From: Nemertoderma westbladi
Taxonomy: Eukaryota > Xenacoelomorpha > Nemertodermatida > Nemertodermatidae
DNA length: 64,000 nucleotides
Direction: 5' to 3'
NCBI GenBank assembly: GCA_032718475.1
Contig: JAUCBJ010008996.1
Span: forward strand, 33,496-97,495
Position numbers and translations under genes: made by a program. The notes below the pieces were generated by a model. That model worked only from the letters and a program-made list of their open reading frames with translations. It ran no database searches and had not been told where the DNA came from. This document shows positions 22,690 through 35,066 of this stretch, piece by piece (within the stretch, counting starts at the first letter, position 1; every line of letters begins with the position of its first letter).

Positions 22690-25400
22690 CTCTTTAAATC
22701 ATATCGCTTTTAAGTAGGCCTACCTGTCTTCAGTCTGCATGTGTGCTATGCACTTCTTACTGGTCCGCACCCCCCTGTCTCGTAAAGTTACGTAATTTTA
22801 CGAAAAGAAATGTAATTGAATTTTGCTTGAAGACTCTTGGTTTGAGGGTACTTGAAATTACATGTGTTCATTGGTTGGAGGGTTATTTCAATTACCGTAC
22901 ATGGTGAAGTGTTCATTGTTTACTTATTTTATTCTTCATATTTGAAGAATAATGGTGAATGTTGTTATAATTATTATTCTGTGCTATGCCCGTTTTCCAA
23001 ATGTATGTATATTTGTGTGGGTGTGGGGTGGGGGGGGGGGGGGATAATAAATTAATCTCAACTGGCCACATTTACATTATTAATAAAATTGCATGAAATT
23101 ACATTTGAATTTATTCAATAAATATGTTTATGTTACAAATGATTTATGCGGTGCAGTAGTTCAAAAGGGACTGTTACACACTAGACTGGGCCAAATATAT
23201 AGGTAAAAAATAATTGTTTTCTTAGATTTGTATATAAGTTAAAGTTATACATATTGTTCCTTTTTCGCTAAATAAATGATCATGGCAAATTTGCATGAAA
23301 TTAAATTTTAATTTAGTCAATAAATTTGTTTATGTTACAAATGATAAAGGGGTAGTTCACACAGTTACACAAAAATATAGGTAAAACAGGCTCATTCGCC
23401 CTGAAATAGTCAATTTAGTAGGTGTAAAGTCTAAACACACACCTTCAAAGTACAGTAGAGTGATATGATCGAGTTTTTCCACAAAGGATAAGGCCAAGTG
23501 AACTCTATCATGGAAGACTGAATCGGCCTATGCCTTTTGTGCACCAACTCAATAACATTATAAACTCTTTTGAGGTGTTTTCACTTTACACAAACTTATT
23601 ATATTGCAAGTCGAATGAGCATGTTGTAAATTATCTAAGGTTTTGTATTTGGTGATAAGTCTCTAATTTCATATCATGTTAAGCCGGCCTGCACCTCTTG
23701 GGAAATATCTCAGGAACTACAGTAGGCCCTACAGTACTGTAATCACTACAGTATTAATTTGAAGGTGCATTTGAATTTGATTTAGTGTACATTAGAAGTG
23801 TCATATTTAGTGGTTATGTATAAATCGATGTGACGCGATGATGTTGAATTGAACATGACAAAGCCTTTTGTACAATATCTTCAACATTATTCACTCTGCT
23901 ACTATTTTGAAAGTGTCTAAACACCGACATCGATCATTGTGGACTAAATAAGTGACCAACAAGTGATGGCTGGCATAAGTACTGAAGAAGTATCATTGAC
24001 ACGAGATATTAATTCGATCACTAAGATGGGATTTGCATAAAGTTTACCCCCCCCCCCCCCCCCCCCACCCCCCCTGTTTCCAAATGGAAGTATGATATTC
24101 TCTGAATTCAATCCTAACAGTTTTGAAGCCAAACTTACAGTTCTTTTCTATGGATGAAATTGTACGATTCTGCCATTTTAAATACAGTAAATAAAAATAG
24201 TTTTTTTTAAATACTCTGAGGTGCTTTTCTAAGCATGGCTGAGTGCACCGCATGAATCTTTTTTAATTATAATTGTATAATACATATTTGTGTTTTCTTT
24301 TAATGTGATCAGATGAATAATAAACATATTTGAATATAAAGGAATCAAATATACAATATGATTTATTTTAATTTACAGCTGGATGCTTTTCTACCGCCAC
24401 AGAACGGTCTTCATGTACCTTATAAAATATTTTGTTGACATAAATTGATGAAGACATCTGACTCTGAAAATGTGCAGTTGACGTCACACATGACAGCGTA
24501 TTACAGTATTATTGCAGTTGCGTTGCAGTTGGCCTACCTAACTGTGTTTGAAGTTTTAGCACTACCCTGCACCAAGGACTACTATACTACAGGACTGGCA
24601 CACCCCTTCATCCGAAGGCGAAGTCCATTGGTTTGGTATTGCTTTATACTGTTATAGACATTGTATCAAAGGAATTTCCTGAAATTTGGTACACAATCCT
24701 AATTATTAATAACATTATATATTTTGGTGTCAAGAAATAAAGGACGAGCGCAGCGAGGCTTGTAACAAAGGGGACGAGTGTTGTGTACTAACTATTCATT
24801 ATAGTCTAGAACGACCGTGTTTAGTACATTGTGCGACAACAACGATGTGAAAAGCATCCCTACTGGTAGGGGAATGACACAGATGATAACGGATTCAACT
24901 AACGGTATATTGTCACGATTGTCTCACCCCACAATATACATGGACCCCCCTCTCTCTATATTCTTTATATCTGGTCATTTACTATACTAAACAGCTAAAA
25001 GTTCTCAAGCCAGGTTCCAGGTACCACCACCACCCCCCCCCCCCCCCCAACTGCCTTTCTGATATTATTACTTTATAGGGCTATTATTATTATGCACTTT
25101 ATATTACTATTAGGTACTTACTTTATTACTAGTAGGTACTCTCTATGTTATTACTTACTATTTATTACGATAGCCGACCCAATATTCCTCACCCCTGAGT
25201 GAAAACACATCAATGGCCCCGATACGGGCTCTTCATTAATATCAAAGTTTTTATGAGTCTCTCCTGGTTCGGACTAAACGTGTGACCCCCTGTAGGCTGT
25301 AGAGAAGTATCTCAGTTCACAGTTTGACGTGATACGAAACGATATCATATTTCCGCCTGGTATACAATAATATTTATTTATTTTGTCCCCTTCCCGTTAT
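22690..25400. other. AT-rich non-coding stretch with G- and C-runs and a diverged direct repeat
   Basis: No gene recognised. A diverged direct repeat (GCATGAAATTA...GTTTATGTTACAAATGAT) occurs near 23,090 and 23,290. Homopolymers occur near 23,029-23,043 (G), 24,047-24,066 (C) and 25,030-25,048 (C). Short frames here lack coding features. Confidence 0.55.
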
Positions 25401-25593
25401 TCGGAGGAATTTAATTTACTAATTTAGTTTGTGCGGCCGTATCGCCAGAATGCGAGTTGCGCCGTTTCTGCCTTTCCATAGATCGCTTTTGTACTCCATT
25501 AAGAAGGGTGTTTGCTAGGATACGGCAAGCAGCCTATTGGTGGGAGTGGGGAGATACCGTAATAGACCGCAATATTCCAATACAAATAATTAC

Positions 25594-25941
25594 CTTTAGC
25601 CACGTAGAAACAACGGGTTCAGTCAGCTGCAAAAAGCCCCCAATTAAATCTCGCTCATTGAGAGCCTGAAGGTGGCGTTCCTCAATGGGAGGGAGTTCTC
25701 GTGGAGTGGGGGGTCGCGGTGGAACACACGATAAGGGAAGTAGTCGCGAGATAAGGGAAGTTGGTCGCAACTCGCAAGGAACCGCCAGGGACTTTCTTGT
25801 GCGGAATTCCCGCGGGAAACTCTGGCCAATGTTGAATACAAATGACGGCAGTGCTTCCATCTGTCCATAACTTAAACGGGGAGCCGTCATCTGCCTGCAC
25901 TGCAGCTGCGTCGTGGTAGCGCGGCGATCCACTGATGGCAT
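25594..25941 (-). CDS. possible first coding exon in a CpG-rich island, product unknown
   Basis: This is a clearly GC- and CpG-richer patch than its surroundings. From an ATG at 25941 a frame of 116 codons ends exactly in phase 0 at a good donor (CTAAAG|GTAATT, 25594/25593). Its C-terminal part, ending STWLK, looks protein-like, with acidic and hydrophobic alternation. However, a second minus-strand frame over 25682-25900 also looks protein-like in its first half (word PFKLWTDGSTAV), so a base error or a different exon structure is possible. No downstream exon was identified. The product is not recognised. Confidence 0.3.
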
Positions 25942-26710
25942 AATATGCCTAACTGCGTAATACTGTATTAATAATAATTAACTTCTGAACTTGTTCTCTT
26001 AGTACCGGTAGTTTAGCCTAATGTCAGAATGTTGTAATACGGTACCTTCAGATCAGACCTTAAATACCTATTACCTGATTAGGGCCTACTGACTACTGTA
26101 TTATAGGTAACTAGTAGGCCTATAGTAGTTAATGTAGTAGGCCTAACTAAACCAGTAAAACTGTCAATCTGTCTGTTTCTGTGTTTGTAGGTTAAGTATA
26201 CACTCAGATACCTGGATACTGGTATAATAAATCATTCTACGGTAGCAGTATTAGTATTAGTATCAGTACTATTAGTATTAGTATTAGTATCAGTAGAGCC
26301 CTATTAACTACTTATTTGCGTTGTTGAGAGCTTTAACCATTAAAACTCTTTTTTAAATATTTTAAGATTTTAATTTAATTCGCCTTAACTTAAATAAATA
26401 AATATTTTTAATAATAATAAAAATACTACGGTACTTTAAAATGGAATTTGTTCTGTTATATTAGGTGTATTATGTATTTTTGTGTACTATGTATTTTTTT
26501 TTTTTTATTATATGATGAATATGATTGATACTAAGTGAATACTGAATAATACTACGGTATTTTGATTAGAGAGATTAATACTAGGGTATTTTGATACGGT
26601 ATTTTGATTAGAGGTGAACACTAGACAATACTACGGTATTTTGATTTTGATTAGAGAGATTAATACTAGGCTATTTTGATACGGTATTTTGATTAGATGT
26701 GAACACTAGA

Positions 26711-27300
26711 CAATACCACGGTATTTTGATTAGTGGTGAATATAATTAATGCTACAGTATTTTGAATAGAGGTGAACACTAGACAATACTACGGTATTTT
26801 GATTAGTGGTGAATATAATTAATGCTACAGTATTTTGAATAGAGGTGAACACTAGACAATACTACGGTATTTTGATTAGTGGTGAATATAATTAATGCTA
26901 CAGTATTTTGAATAGAGGTGAACACTAGACAATACTACGGTATTTTGATTAGTGGTGAATATAATTAATGCTACAGTATTTTGAATAGAGGTGAACACTA
27001 GACAATACTACGGTATTTTGATTAGTGGTGAATATAATTAATGCTACAGTATTTTGAATAGAGGTGAACACTAAACAATACTACGGTATTTTGATTAGTG
27101 GTGAATATAATTAATGCTACAGTATTTTGAATAGAGGTGAACACTAGACAATACTACGGTATTTTGATTAGTGGTGAATATAATTAATGCTACAGTATTC
27201 TGAATAGAGGTGAACACTAGACAATACTACGGTATTTTGATTAGTGGTGAATATAATTAATGCTACAGTATTTTGAATAGAGGTGAACATTAAATAATAC
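26711..27300. repeat. 73-bp tandem repeat, about 8 units
   Basis: Units start at about 26712, 26785, 26858, 26931, 27004, 27077, 27150 and 27223 (AATACTACGGTATTTTGATT, then AGTGGTGAATATAATTAATG and on). Neighbouring units are nearly identical. Degenerate half-units extend the pattern left to about 26,560 and right to about 27,490. Confidence 0.9.
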
Positions 27301-27599
27301 TACGTACCGTATGGGTATATATATGTAATACTACGTGTTTATATCGTGGTTGTCTAACATCATATAATTATGTATTTTGATTAGACAGAGGTGAATATGA
27401 TTACCACAGTATTTTGCTTAGAGATGAATATAAGTAATACTACAGTATTTTGCTTAGAGGTGAACATGATTAATACTGTACTACAGTATATTGAATAGAT
27501 ATTTCAACCGTATGTTATTATTTCGTCCAATTAATTTGCATATTACTGTATTATGACACTGTATATATTTTCATGTTTTATTTTATCCATATGTAATTT

Positions 27600-27812
27600 T
27601 AAACGATTTTAAATTTAAGCTGCATAAATCATTTTAAGAGGGGACCTGCATGGAAACGAGTTCTATGAACTCATGCAGTTATCCCCGTCAGAACATTTTA
27701 TTAGATAATCTTTAACATATAAATGTATATTATGTATATGTTCTTATGTATATGTATTTCTGTGTATTTCATGCGTTTCTGACAATAAACAACTTCAACT
27801 TCAACTTCAGTA
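27600..27812 (+). mobile_element. likely 3' tail of a non-LTR retrotransposon
   Basis: A hairpin (CTGCATGGAAACGAGTTC / GAACTCATGCAG) is followed by about 100 bp of AT-rich sequence and a terminal repeat CAATAAACAACTTCAACTTC. A stem-loop plus short 3' microsatellite is the usual 3' structure of truncated CR1-like LINEs. No RT sequence is attached, so the family is inferred. Confidence 0.45.
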
Positions 27813-28333
27813 CAGCTTATAGCAATACTGCAGTATGAAATGAATGGACTTCGCTAGCGAAGTCGGATCAGGCAGTACAGTATGCCAGACCTGCAGTCTG
27901 GTAGTATAGTAGTCCTTGCTGCCTTGCCCTGCACTAAAGAAAGGGATGTACCGGTACTGACTGATACAATGATGGCTACGGTACTCTGGTACTACTGCAG
28001 TTTGTTTTTGTTAAGTGTTCAGGTTGTCAGGCAGTCAGGTGTTATATTTCAGTATTTGATGTCAGGGTTTAACGTTTACCATTCAGCCATTAGCTGATTA
28101 GGCTAGGCATACTGGCCTACTCCTACTGTGTAGTGCAGTAGTGTACTGCATTCAGTTCAGATTCAGGCATTACCGGTCTGCCGGGGGTACGGCTGTACGG
28201 TACCCTGGCACCTGGCTGCCTGGTACCTGGTACCCTGATAAATGTGATTGCAGGATTGTGATCGTGATCTGATTTGGTTTAGGCCTATCAGCCTATAATA
28301 ATAACATCAGACTGTCAGACAGTCAGAACCACT
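27813..28333. other. non-coding stretch with many short TACCGGTA and TAGGCC words
   Basis: No gene seen. The perfect hairpin GGACTTCGCTAGCGAAGTC near 27,846 is the only distinct structure. Confidence 0.5.
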
Positions 28334-29136
28334 GAGCCCAGTTAGGTAGCACTACCCAGAATGGGGGTGGACGGACACCCCGAAAGGGGGTGGATGTTTC
28401 TGTAAAAATTTGCAATTTAGGCGTATTATCCACCCCGATTTTTATATATCGGGCTGGACTTACTTCCTACAAAATATCAAAGAGCGCCGACTTTGGGTTT
28501 GTCCACCCCGATTTCTAACTAGGCTGGCCTTGGCCTACCATAGCAGGAGCAGCATGACATCAGCCACATAGGTAGTGATTGACAGCAAAGTTATTCAGGG
28601 CAGGGGAATGAGTTGCAGTGTAGCTTGGGCTTACAGTACCCAAAGGTATGCAAATCAAGGTCTGCTCTGAATGTGTAGATGTGGTTGGGTAGCACTGCAT
28701 TGGAGCATTGCCCCAGGCCCAGGCCAATATAGACTAGAGTAATACACCATATGCCATAGGGCAGTAGGGCAGGTTATTAACCTCCAGGCTCCAGCCCAGT
28801 AGTCCACAGTCTTAATCAGTTACTATAGTTATTGTGTGGCATGGTCAAATCTGTGCTGCTGCGTGTTTGTGTATTGTGTGGTGTGGAGGGAATGAATGGA
28901 GTTGAGTCAGAGTCAGGATAAAGTGAGAGTTTAACATTTAATGTGGGATATGGCTATTGATATTAACTTTATCTGGCCCACCCTATAAAACAATTTGACA
29001 TCATGAATAAATATCAACATTTTTTATTTACATTCATTTGATATCATATAACAATAAATTATTTGACTTTTGAAATCATTATATAAAAAATGCAATGCGA
29101 ATGACACATAATTGTCAAATTTAAATGTTATCAATT

Positions 29137-29600
29137 TGCCATTGCATTGATGGTATAAATCTTAAAATCAAATTGATGTACTGTAATTTTGGTGAACTAA
29201 ATTTACTTCAATGTTTGAGATCAACACGGCAAAAGGCGAATGACATGCAAAGGACAAATTTATGCCATTGCATTGATGGTATAAATCTTAAAATCAAATT
29301 GATGTACTGTAATTTTGGTGAACTAAATTTACTTCAATGTTTGAGATCAACACGGCAAAAGGCGAATGACATGCAAAGGACAAATTTATGCCATTGCATT
29401 GATGGTATAAATCTTAAAATCAAATTGATGTACTGTAATTTTGGTTAACTAAATTTACTTCAATGTTTGAGATCAACACGGCAAAAGGCGAATGACATGC
29501 AAAGGACAAATTTATGCCATTGCATTGATGGTATAAATCTTAAAATCAAATTGATGTACTGTAATTTTGGTGAACTAAATTTACTTCAATGTGAGAGATC
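29137..29600 (+). repeat. 126-bp tandem repeat, 3.7 units
   Basis: Unit starts at 29137, 29263, 29389 and 29515 (TGCCATTGCATTGATGG). Units are almost identical. Because 126 is divisible by three, a frame of 107 codons stays open; this is not a gene. Confidence 0.92.
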
Positions 29601-30296
29601 AACAACTGAACAAGATAGCGGTGAATGAAAAAGATTACAAAAAACAAAGTTTTGTTTTCCTTTGTTTTATAAAATCGTTCGAACAGGTTTGCAAAAGTCG
29701 GGGAAACAAACTTGATTGGGAGTTTTTCTCTGAGTTTTATCGTTTATTGTTTTGGTTCTCTTAACACGCCTCTGTAACCTGCTCATTTACTAACCTGGGA
29801 CCTAACGCTCTTTGGGACCTGTACAAAACAAAGAGATAAAGTCGCGTTAAAGTCGCGTTAGGTCGCAAAGAGCAAGGACGGATCCAGGGGGTGGGCCAAG
29901 GGGGGCCAGGCCATGCCCCCCCCCCCCCCCCCCCCGAAACCGAAAAACTGAAACAAACAGACAAAAGCGCACATCAAATGTGGGTTCCACAAATTCAAGA
30001 CCTGTATTAATGTATAATAATGACATTCTAACCACATTTAGTTACCTAAACAATACAATAAACGAGATTTAACACATGTTAACATGGCTACTGTCGCCTT
30101 ACGGCTAATTTTTTGGGAGATTAGCCGTAACACGACATTAGCCGTACCGGAACTGCGCCGGTACCTTCAACCTGAATAAAGAAACTATATTCCAGGGCAT
30201 GGTGTATAGGAGAGGGGGGTAGGACTCTCGATACACTAAAATACAACAATGACGCAAAACTGCAAAATAACAGCTGATACTAAAATTGCAGCAGCA

Positions 30297-30655
30297 GCAG
30301 ACAATTGCCCCCTGAGGAAAATTGCTCCCCGGGGATATTTGCCCTGAGAACAATTGCCCCCTGGGCAATTTCCCTTAAGGACGATTGCCCCCTGCCGCTC
30401 TGAGGACAATTGCCCCCTACAATTGCCCCCCACTGCCCCAGACAATTGCACCCTGAGGGAGGACAATTGTTCCACAAGGATAATTGCTCTGAGGACAATT
30501 GCCTCCCGGACAATTGCCCCCGAGGACGATTACCCCCTGAGGACAATTGCCCCCTGGACAATTACCCCCGCAATATCTTATCTTTTGTGGGTAAGTGTGT
30601 CATTGGGGGACAATTGTCCTTGGGGCAATAGGCCTAGTCCGGGGGCAATTATCCT
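30297..30655. repeat. element with arms built of the word (GG)ACAATTGCCCCC
   Basis: ACAATTGCCCCC or close variants occur about 15 times on the plus strand from 30,297 to 30,570. The inverse forms (GGGGGACAATTGTCC, GGGGGCAATTATCC) lie at about 30,605-30,655. CAATTG is itself a palindrome. It is nested in element A. Confidence 0.7.
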
Positions 30656-30699
30656 GTTACGGCAGTTTGTTATTAATTATTTAACATTTAATGTCGAAC

Positions 30700-30866
30700 A
30701 AAATAATTAACATTGTTAATTCGCCGAGACAATATTCAAATTCACCAAGGAATTGCGTCATTTGTGCAATTGCGTAATAAGCTGTCATTAGCATCGATTT
30801 TCCCCTGGAGATGATTGAATTTTGATTGCGTCGAGTCTCCCCCCCCCCCCCCCCCCCCCTCCCCTT
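30700..30866 (-). mobile_element. G-run/C-run-ended element, truncated copy
   Basis: Read on the minus strand it begins with a 21-base G-run (plus-strand C-run 30839-30859), then GACTCGACGCAAT, CTCCAGGGGAAAAT and further landmarks of the start of the copies at 8217 and 42475. It diverges before the core block. Confidence 0.6.
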
Positions 30867-32367
30867 GATCATCCCCCACCGCCACCCCCCATTCAATTTT
30901 ATTAAAATAAATAAATAATTTAAGTAAAAATATGTAACATATTGCATACATAATCATTTATCAAAATAAATAATGTAGGCTATAGCGTATTCCATTTCCT
31001 GGAAATTGTAGCATAAATATTCCTTAACTTAATCAGTTAATAGCAATCAATAAACTCTTTAATATGTATTGCAGTCCCATCTTTTAATCTCTTTGGTTCT
31101 TAGTCATGGGCATGGCTGCATGGTGAGGTGTTTTGTGATATTAGTAGTGGAGTGGGTCTTGGTAGTATCAGCAGTATTTTATGTAATGTAATGTAACAGT
31201 CTGACAGTGTACTGGCAGACTGGTTCAATTTAATTGTCTCCCACAGCCAATCCATTAAACAGCTCAATACCTCAATATCAATAGCCTAAATATAAAGAGA
31301 GCTCTATGCCAGAACTGCATCTGTCAATCATCATGAGGCTCTCTATCTCCACTACACACTTCTCCAGACTAGTTGAAAGGCAGTGCCGCCTGGCTTTTGT
31401 GTGCTGTTAAAAAAGTGACTGTCCACCGCGAAACGGGGTGGATCATCTTCATTTGCTAATAAAACTTTTTCTATACATAGAAATTTATTTTTGTACATAC
31501 AAAATATGTATTTTGATATGCTCTATCTAATGTTATAAATTTCAATATAACGTACCGAATACGAAACTTTCGTACTTGATTTTTGTAATTTTACATACAA
31601 ATTCAAGTCAAAAATTGCTCAGTTGACGACAGTTGTCCACCCCCTTTCAGGGTGTCCGTCCACCCCCATTCTGGGTAGTGCTCCCTAACTGGAGCCCCGG
31701 CTCACGGCTGCCCGGTCCTTCGAATTACCCAAAAAAACACAAAATTTCCCAAAAATACACAAAAAAAAACACAAAAAAATACAAAAAAAACACAAAAATT
31801 TAGGCCTATCCAAAAATACACAAAAAACACAATAAAACACAAAAAACACAATATTACCTAGGCCTAAAAAACTTACCCTAAAAGACAAAAATTATTTATA
31901 TCCTATAAAAAGGTACGAGGAAGGCCTATAAACCAGTCGGTGATATAGGCGATTTTGGACTTATTCCAATTTTGGAACTTTGTGCGAGGGTAGATTCCGA
32001 AATCGGAATAGGCCCTACACTCCAAAATTGGACTTTTCTAAATTAAAAAAATATATTTTAAAGTCCTGCAAGTATATTTCCATCATAAATTCTATAATTT
32101 TTCAATAAATATATGTTTTTTGTGCCAAATTCATTATTCCTACCATGCTTTTGCAGAAATGTATTGCATACATTCCAAAATTGGACTTTGTTTGCAGAGA
32201 TGCTATGGACAGATGGAGGATGACTGCTGTAACACTAACAGACTAACAAGGTACAGGGGTCCGATCATAAGGCTATAGTATATGGGCATGATGACTAGAG
32301 CTGTACCCTGTACAGCACAGTTCTACGCTAGAAGCACAGCTGCAGCTAGACCCTAGACCAAGCTGCA

Positions 32368-32610
32368 GCTGTATTGGTGACATTCCTGGGCTTCCAATTA
32401 GGAAGACCTGTTTCGATCCCTAGATGGGGCACCGGGCACGCCAGCCTGGGCACGGTATGGTGCACGAGCACGAGGGCAGCACTCTTTGAGCACAGCTGCA
32501 CAGTGCTTTAAATGCTTCAGCCTAGACCATCCCTAGCTTTCATCCTTGTGAGTGGTCGATAAATGGGAACCAAGGCAACTTTGGAAACAAAATGGAAGAG
32601 GTTTACTAGC
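32368..32610 (+). mobile_element. tRNA-derived SINE, degraded
   Basis: A B-box-like word (GTTTCGATCCC) is followed by a body with CTTTCATCC, GGTCGATAAATGGGAACC and CTTTGGAAACAAAAT. The same body words occur in the better copy at 42614. Confidence 0.5.
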
Positions 32611-32754
32611 CTATAGAATATCATCCATGGTGGTGAACAGGCATTCCTTGGCTTAATGAGCCTAAAAAGATTATCCCATTCAATCAGTCAATATCATGAA
32701 TTGGGGTGTTAGCTATGATGGAAAATAAATAGACCTCTTAATCGTTTCAATATA

Positions 32755-34945
32755 TTGTTTTAGTGTCTCATGTGCTGCGCGAAGGCCTTTGAACCGTTTC
32801 AACAGATTGTTTCAGTATCTCACATACTGCGCGAACGCGAAGGTATCTTAAACGTTTCAACAGTTTGTTACACAATGTTGGAGTACGCCACGTGCTGCGC
32901 GAAGGTCTCTCAAACGTTTCAACATATTGTTACACAATGTTACAGTAAGCCACGTGCTGCGCGAAGGTCTCTTAAACATTTGAACAGCTTGTTATACAAT
33001 GTTACAGTGCGCCACCTGCTGCGCGAAGGTCTCTCAAACGTTTCAACAGATTGTTTCAGTACCCCCATGTGCTGCACGAAGGTCTATTAAACGTTTCAAC
33101 AGCTTGTTAACAATGTTACAGTACGCCACATGCTGAGCGAAGGTCTCTTAAACGTTCCAACAGCTTGTTACAATGTTACAGTAAGCCACGTGCTGCGCGA
33201 AGATCTCTTAAACATTTGAACAGCTTGTTACACAATCTTACAGTGCGCCACGTGCTGCGCGAATGTCTCTCAAACGTTTCAACAGCTTGATTACACAATG
33301 TTACAGTAAGCCACGTGCTGCGCGAAGGTCTCTTAAACATTTGAACAGCTTGTTACACAATGTTGGAGTACGCCACGTGCTGCGCGAAGGTCTCTTAAAC
33401 GTTTCAACATATTGTTACACAATGTTACAGTAAGCCACGTGCTGCGCGAAGGTCTCTTAAACATTTGAACAGCTTGTTATACAATGTTACAGTGCGCCAC
33501 GTGCTGCGCGAAGGTCTCTCAAACGTTTCAACAGATTGTTTCAGTACCCCCATGTGCTGCACGAAGGTCTATTAAACGTTTCAACAGCTTGTTAACAATG
33601 TTACAGTACACCACATGCTGAGCGAAGGTCTCTTAAACGTTCCAACAGCTTGTTACAATGTTACAGTAAGCCACGTGCTGCGCGAAGATCTCTTAAACAT
33701 TTGAACAGCTTGTTACACAATGTTGCAGTGCGCCACGTGCTGCGCGAAGGTCTCTCAAACGTTTCAACAGCTTGTTACACAATGTTGGAGTACGCCACGT
33801 GCTGCGCGAAGGTCTCTTAAACGTTTCAACAGCTTGTTACACAATGTTACAGTAAGCCACGTGCAGACGTGCTGCGCGAAGGTCTCTTAAACGTTTCAAC
33901 AGTTTGTTACACAATGTTGGAGCACGCCACGTGCTGCGCGAAGGTCTCTTAAACATTTGAACAGCTTGTTACACAATGTTACAGTGCGCCACGTGCTGCG
34001 CGAAGGTCTCTTAAACGTTTCAAGTTCAACAGCTTGTTACACAATGTTACAGTTCGCCACGTGCTGCGCAAAGGTCTCAAACGTTTCAACAGATTGTTTC
34101 AGTACCCCACTGCCCCATGTGCTGCACGAAGGTCTATTAAACGTTTCAACAGCTTGTTATACAATGTTACAGTGCGCCACGTGCTGCGCGAAGGTCTCTC
34201 CAACGTTTCAACAGATTGTTACACAATGTTACAGTAAGCCACGTGCTGCGCGAAGGTCTCTTAAACATTTGAACAGCTTGTTACACAATGTTACAGTGCG
34301 CCATGTGCTGCGCGAAGGTCTCTCAAACGTTTCAACAGATTGTTACACAATGTTGCAGTGCGCCCGCCGCGTGCTCAGGTGCTGCGCGAACGTCTCTCAA
34401 ACGTTTCAACAGCTTGTTACACAATGTTACAGTAAGCCATGTGCTGCGTGAAGGTCTCTTAAACATTTGAACAGCTTGTTACACAATGTTACAGTGCGCC
34501 ACGTGCTGCGCGAAGGTCTCTTAAACATTTGAACAGCTTGTTACACAATGTTACAGTGCGCCACGTGCTCCGTGAAGGTCTCTTAAACGTTTCAACAGCT
34601 TGTTACACAATGTTACAGTTCTCCACATGCCTCGCGAAGGTCTCAAAAGTTTTAACAGATTGTTTCAGTATTTCACATACTGAGCGAAGGTCTCTCAAAC
34701 GTTTCATCAGATTGTTACACAATGTTACAGTATCGCATGTGCTGCACGAAGGTCTCTTAAACGTTTCAACAGATTGTTTCAGTATCCAACGTGATGCACG
34801 AAGGTCTCTTAAACGTTTCAATAGATTGTTACAGTGCCCCACATGCTGCACGGAGGTCTCTTAAACGTTTCAATGGATTTGTTTCAGTATCTCACATACT
34901 GTGTGAAAAATATTGAAGGTATCTTAATAATTTCAACAGATTGTT
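32755..34945. repeat. satellite of about 62-bp units, about 36 copies
   Basis: The unit contains GCCACGTGCTGCGCGAAGGT then CTCT(T/C)AAACGTTTCAACAG and CTTGTTACACAATGTTACAG. Length varies (49-66 bp) through small indels. Each unit carries a CACGTG palindrome. It lies inside element B. Open frames of up to 164 codons here follow the unit and are not genes. Confidence 0.92.
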
Positions 34946-35066
34946 ACAGTTCTAGTTTTTAAAATCTATTTACGTATGTACATTGACAAAGTGAAACAAA
35001 ATAGAGTAAATAAGGTAAATTTCATTCAGAAAGACAACTGTGGACTTAAAGTGCTAAGCAGCTAAG

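Larger units (their letters stand above)
28339..31691. mobile_element. element A: 3.35-kb non-autonomous DNA transposon, TSD GAGCC
   Basis: The ends are inverted repeats of about 58 bp with two or three mismatches, starting CAGTTAGG and containing GAATGGGGGTGGACGGACAC and AAAGGGGGTGGA. GAGCC flanks both sides (28334-28338 and 31692-31696). CAG...CTG ends suggest a hAT relative; five-base duplications are known for a minority of hAT families. It contains no transposase. Its interior is filled by other repeats: a 126-bp tandem, a core block at 29741, an ATTAGCCGTAA inverted repeat at about 30,095-30,150, a CAATTGCCCCC-arm element and a truncated G/C-ended element. Confidence 0.88.

Noticed and set aside
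30354-30710. 118-codon Pro/Thr-rich ORF and overlapping minus-strand frames
   Set aside because: They run through the ACAATTGCCCCC word repeats.
32755-34945. Possible CRISPR-like or coding array
   Set aside because: Units are contiguous and nearly identical with no unique spacers; the context is animal DNA. It is a satellite.
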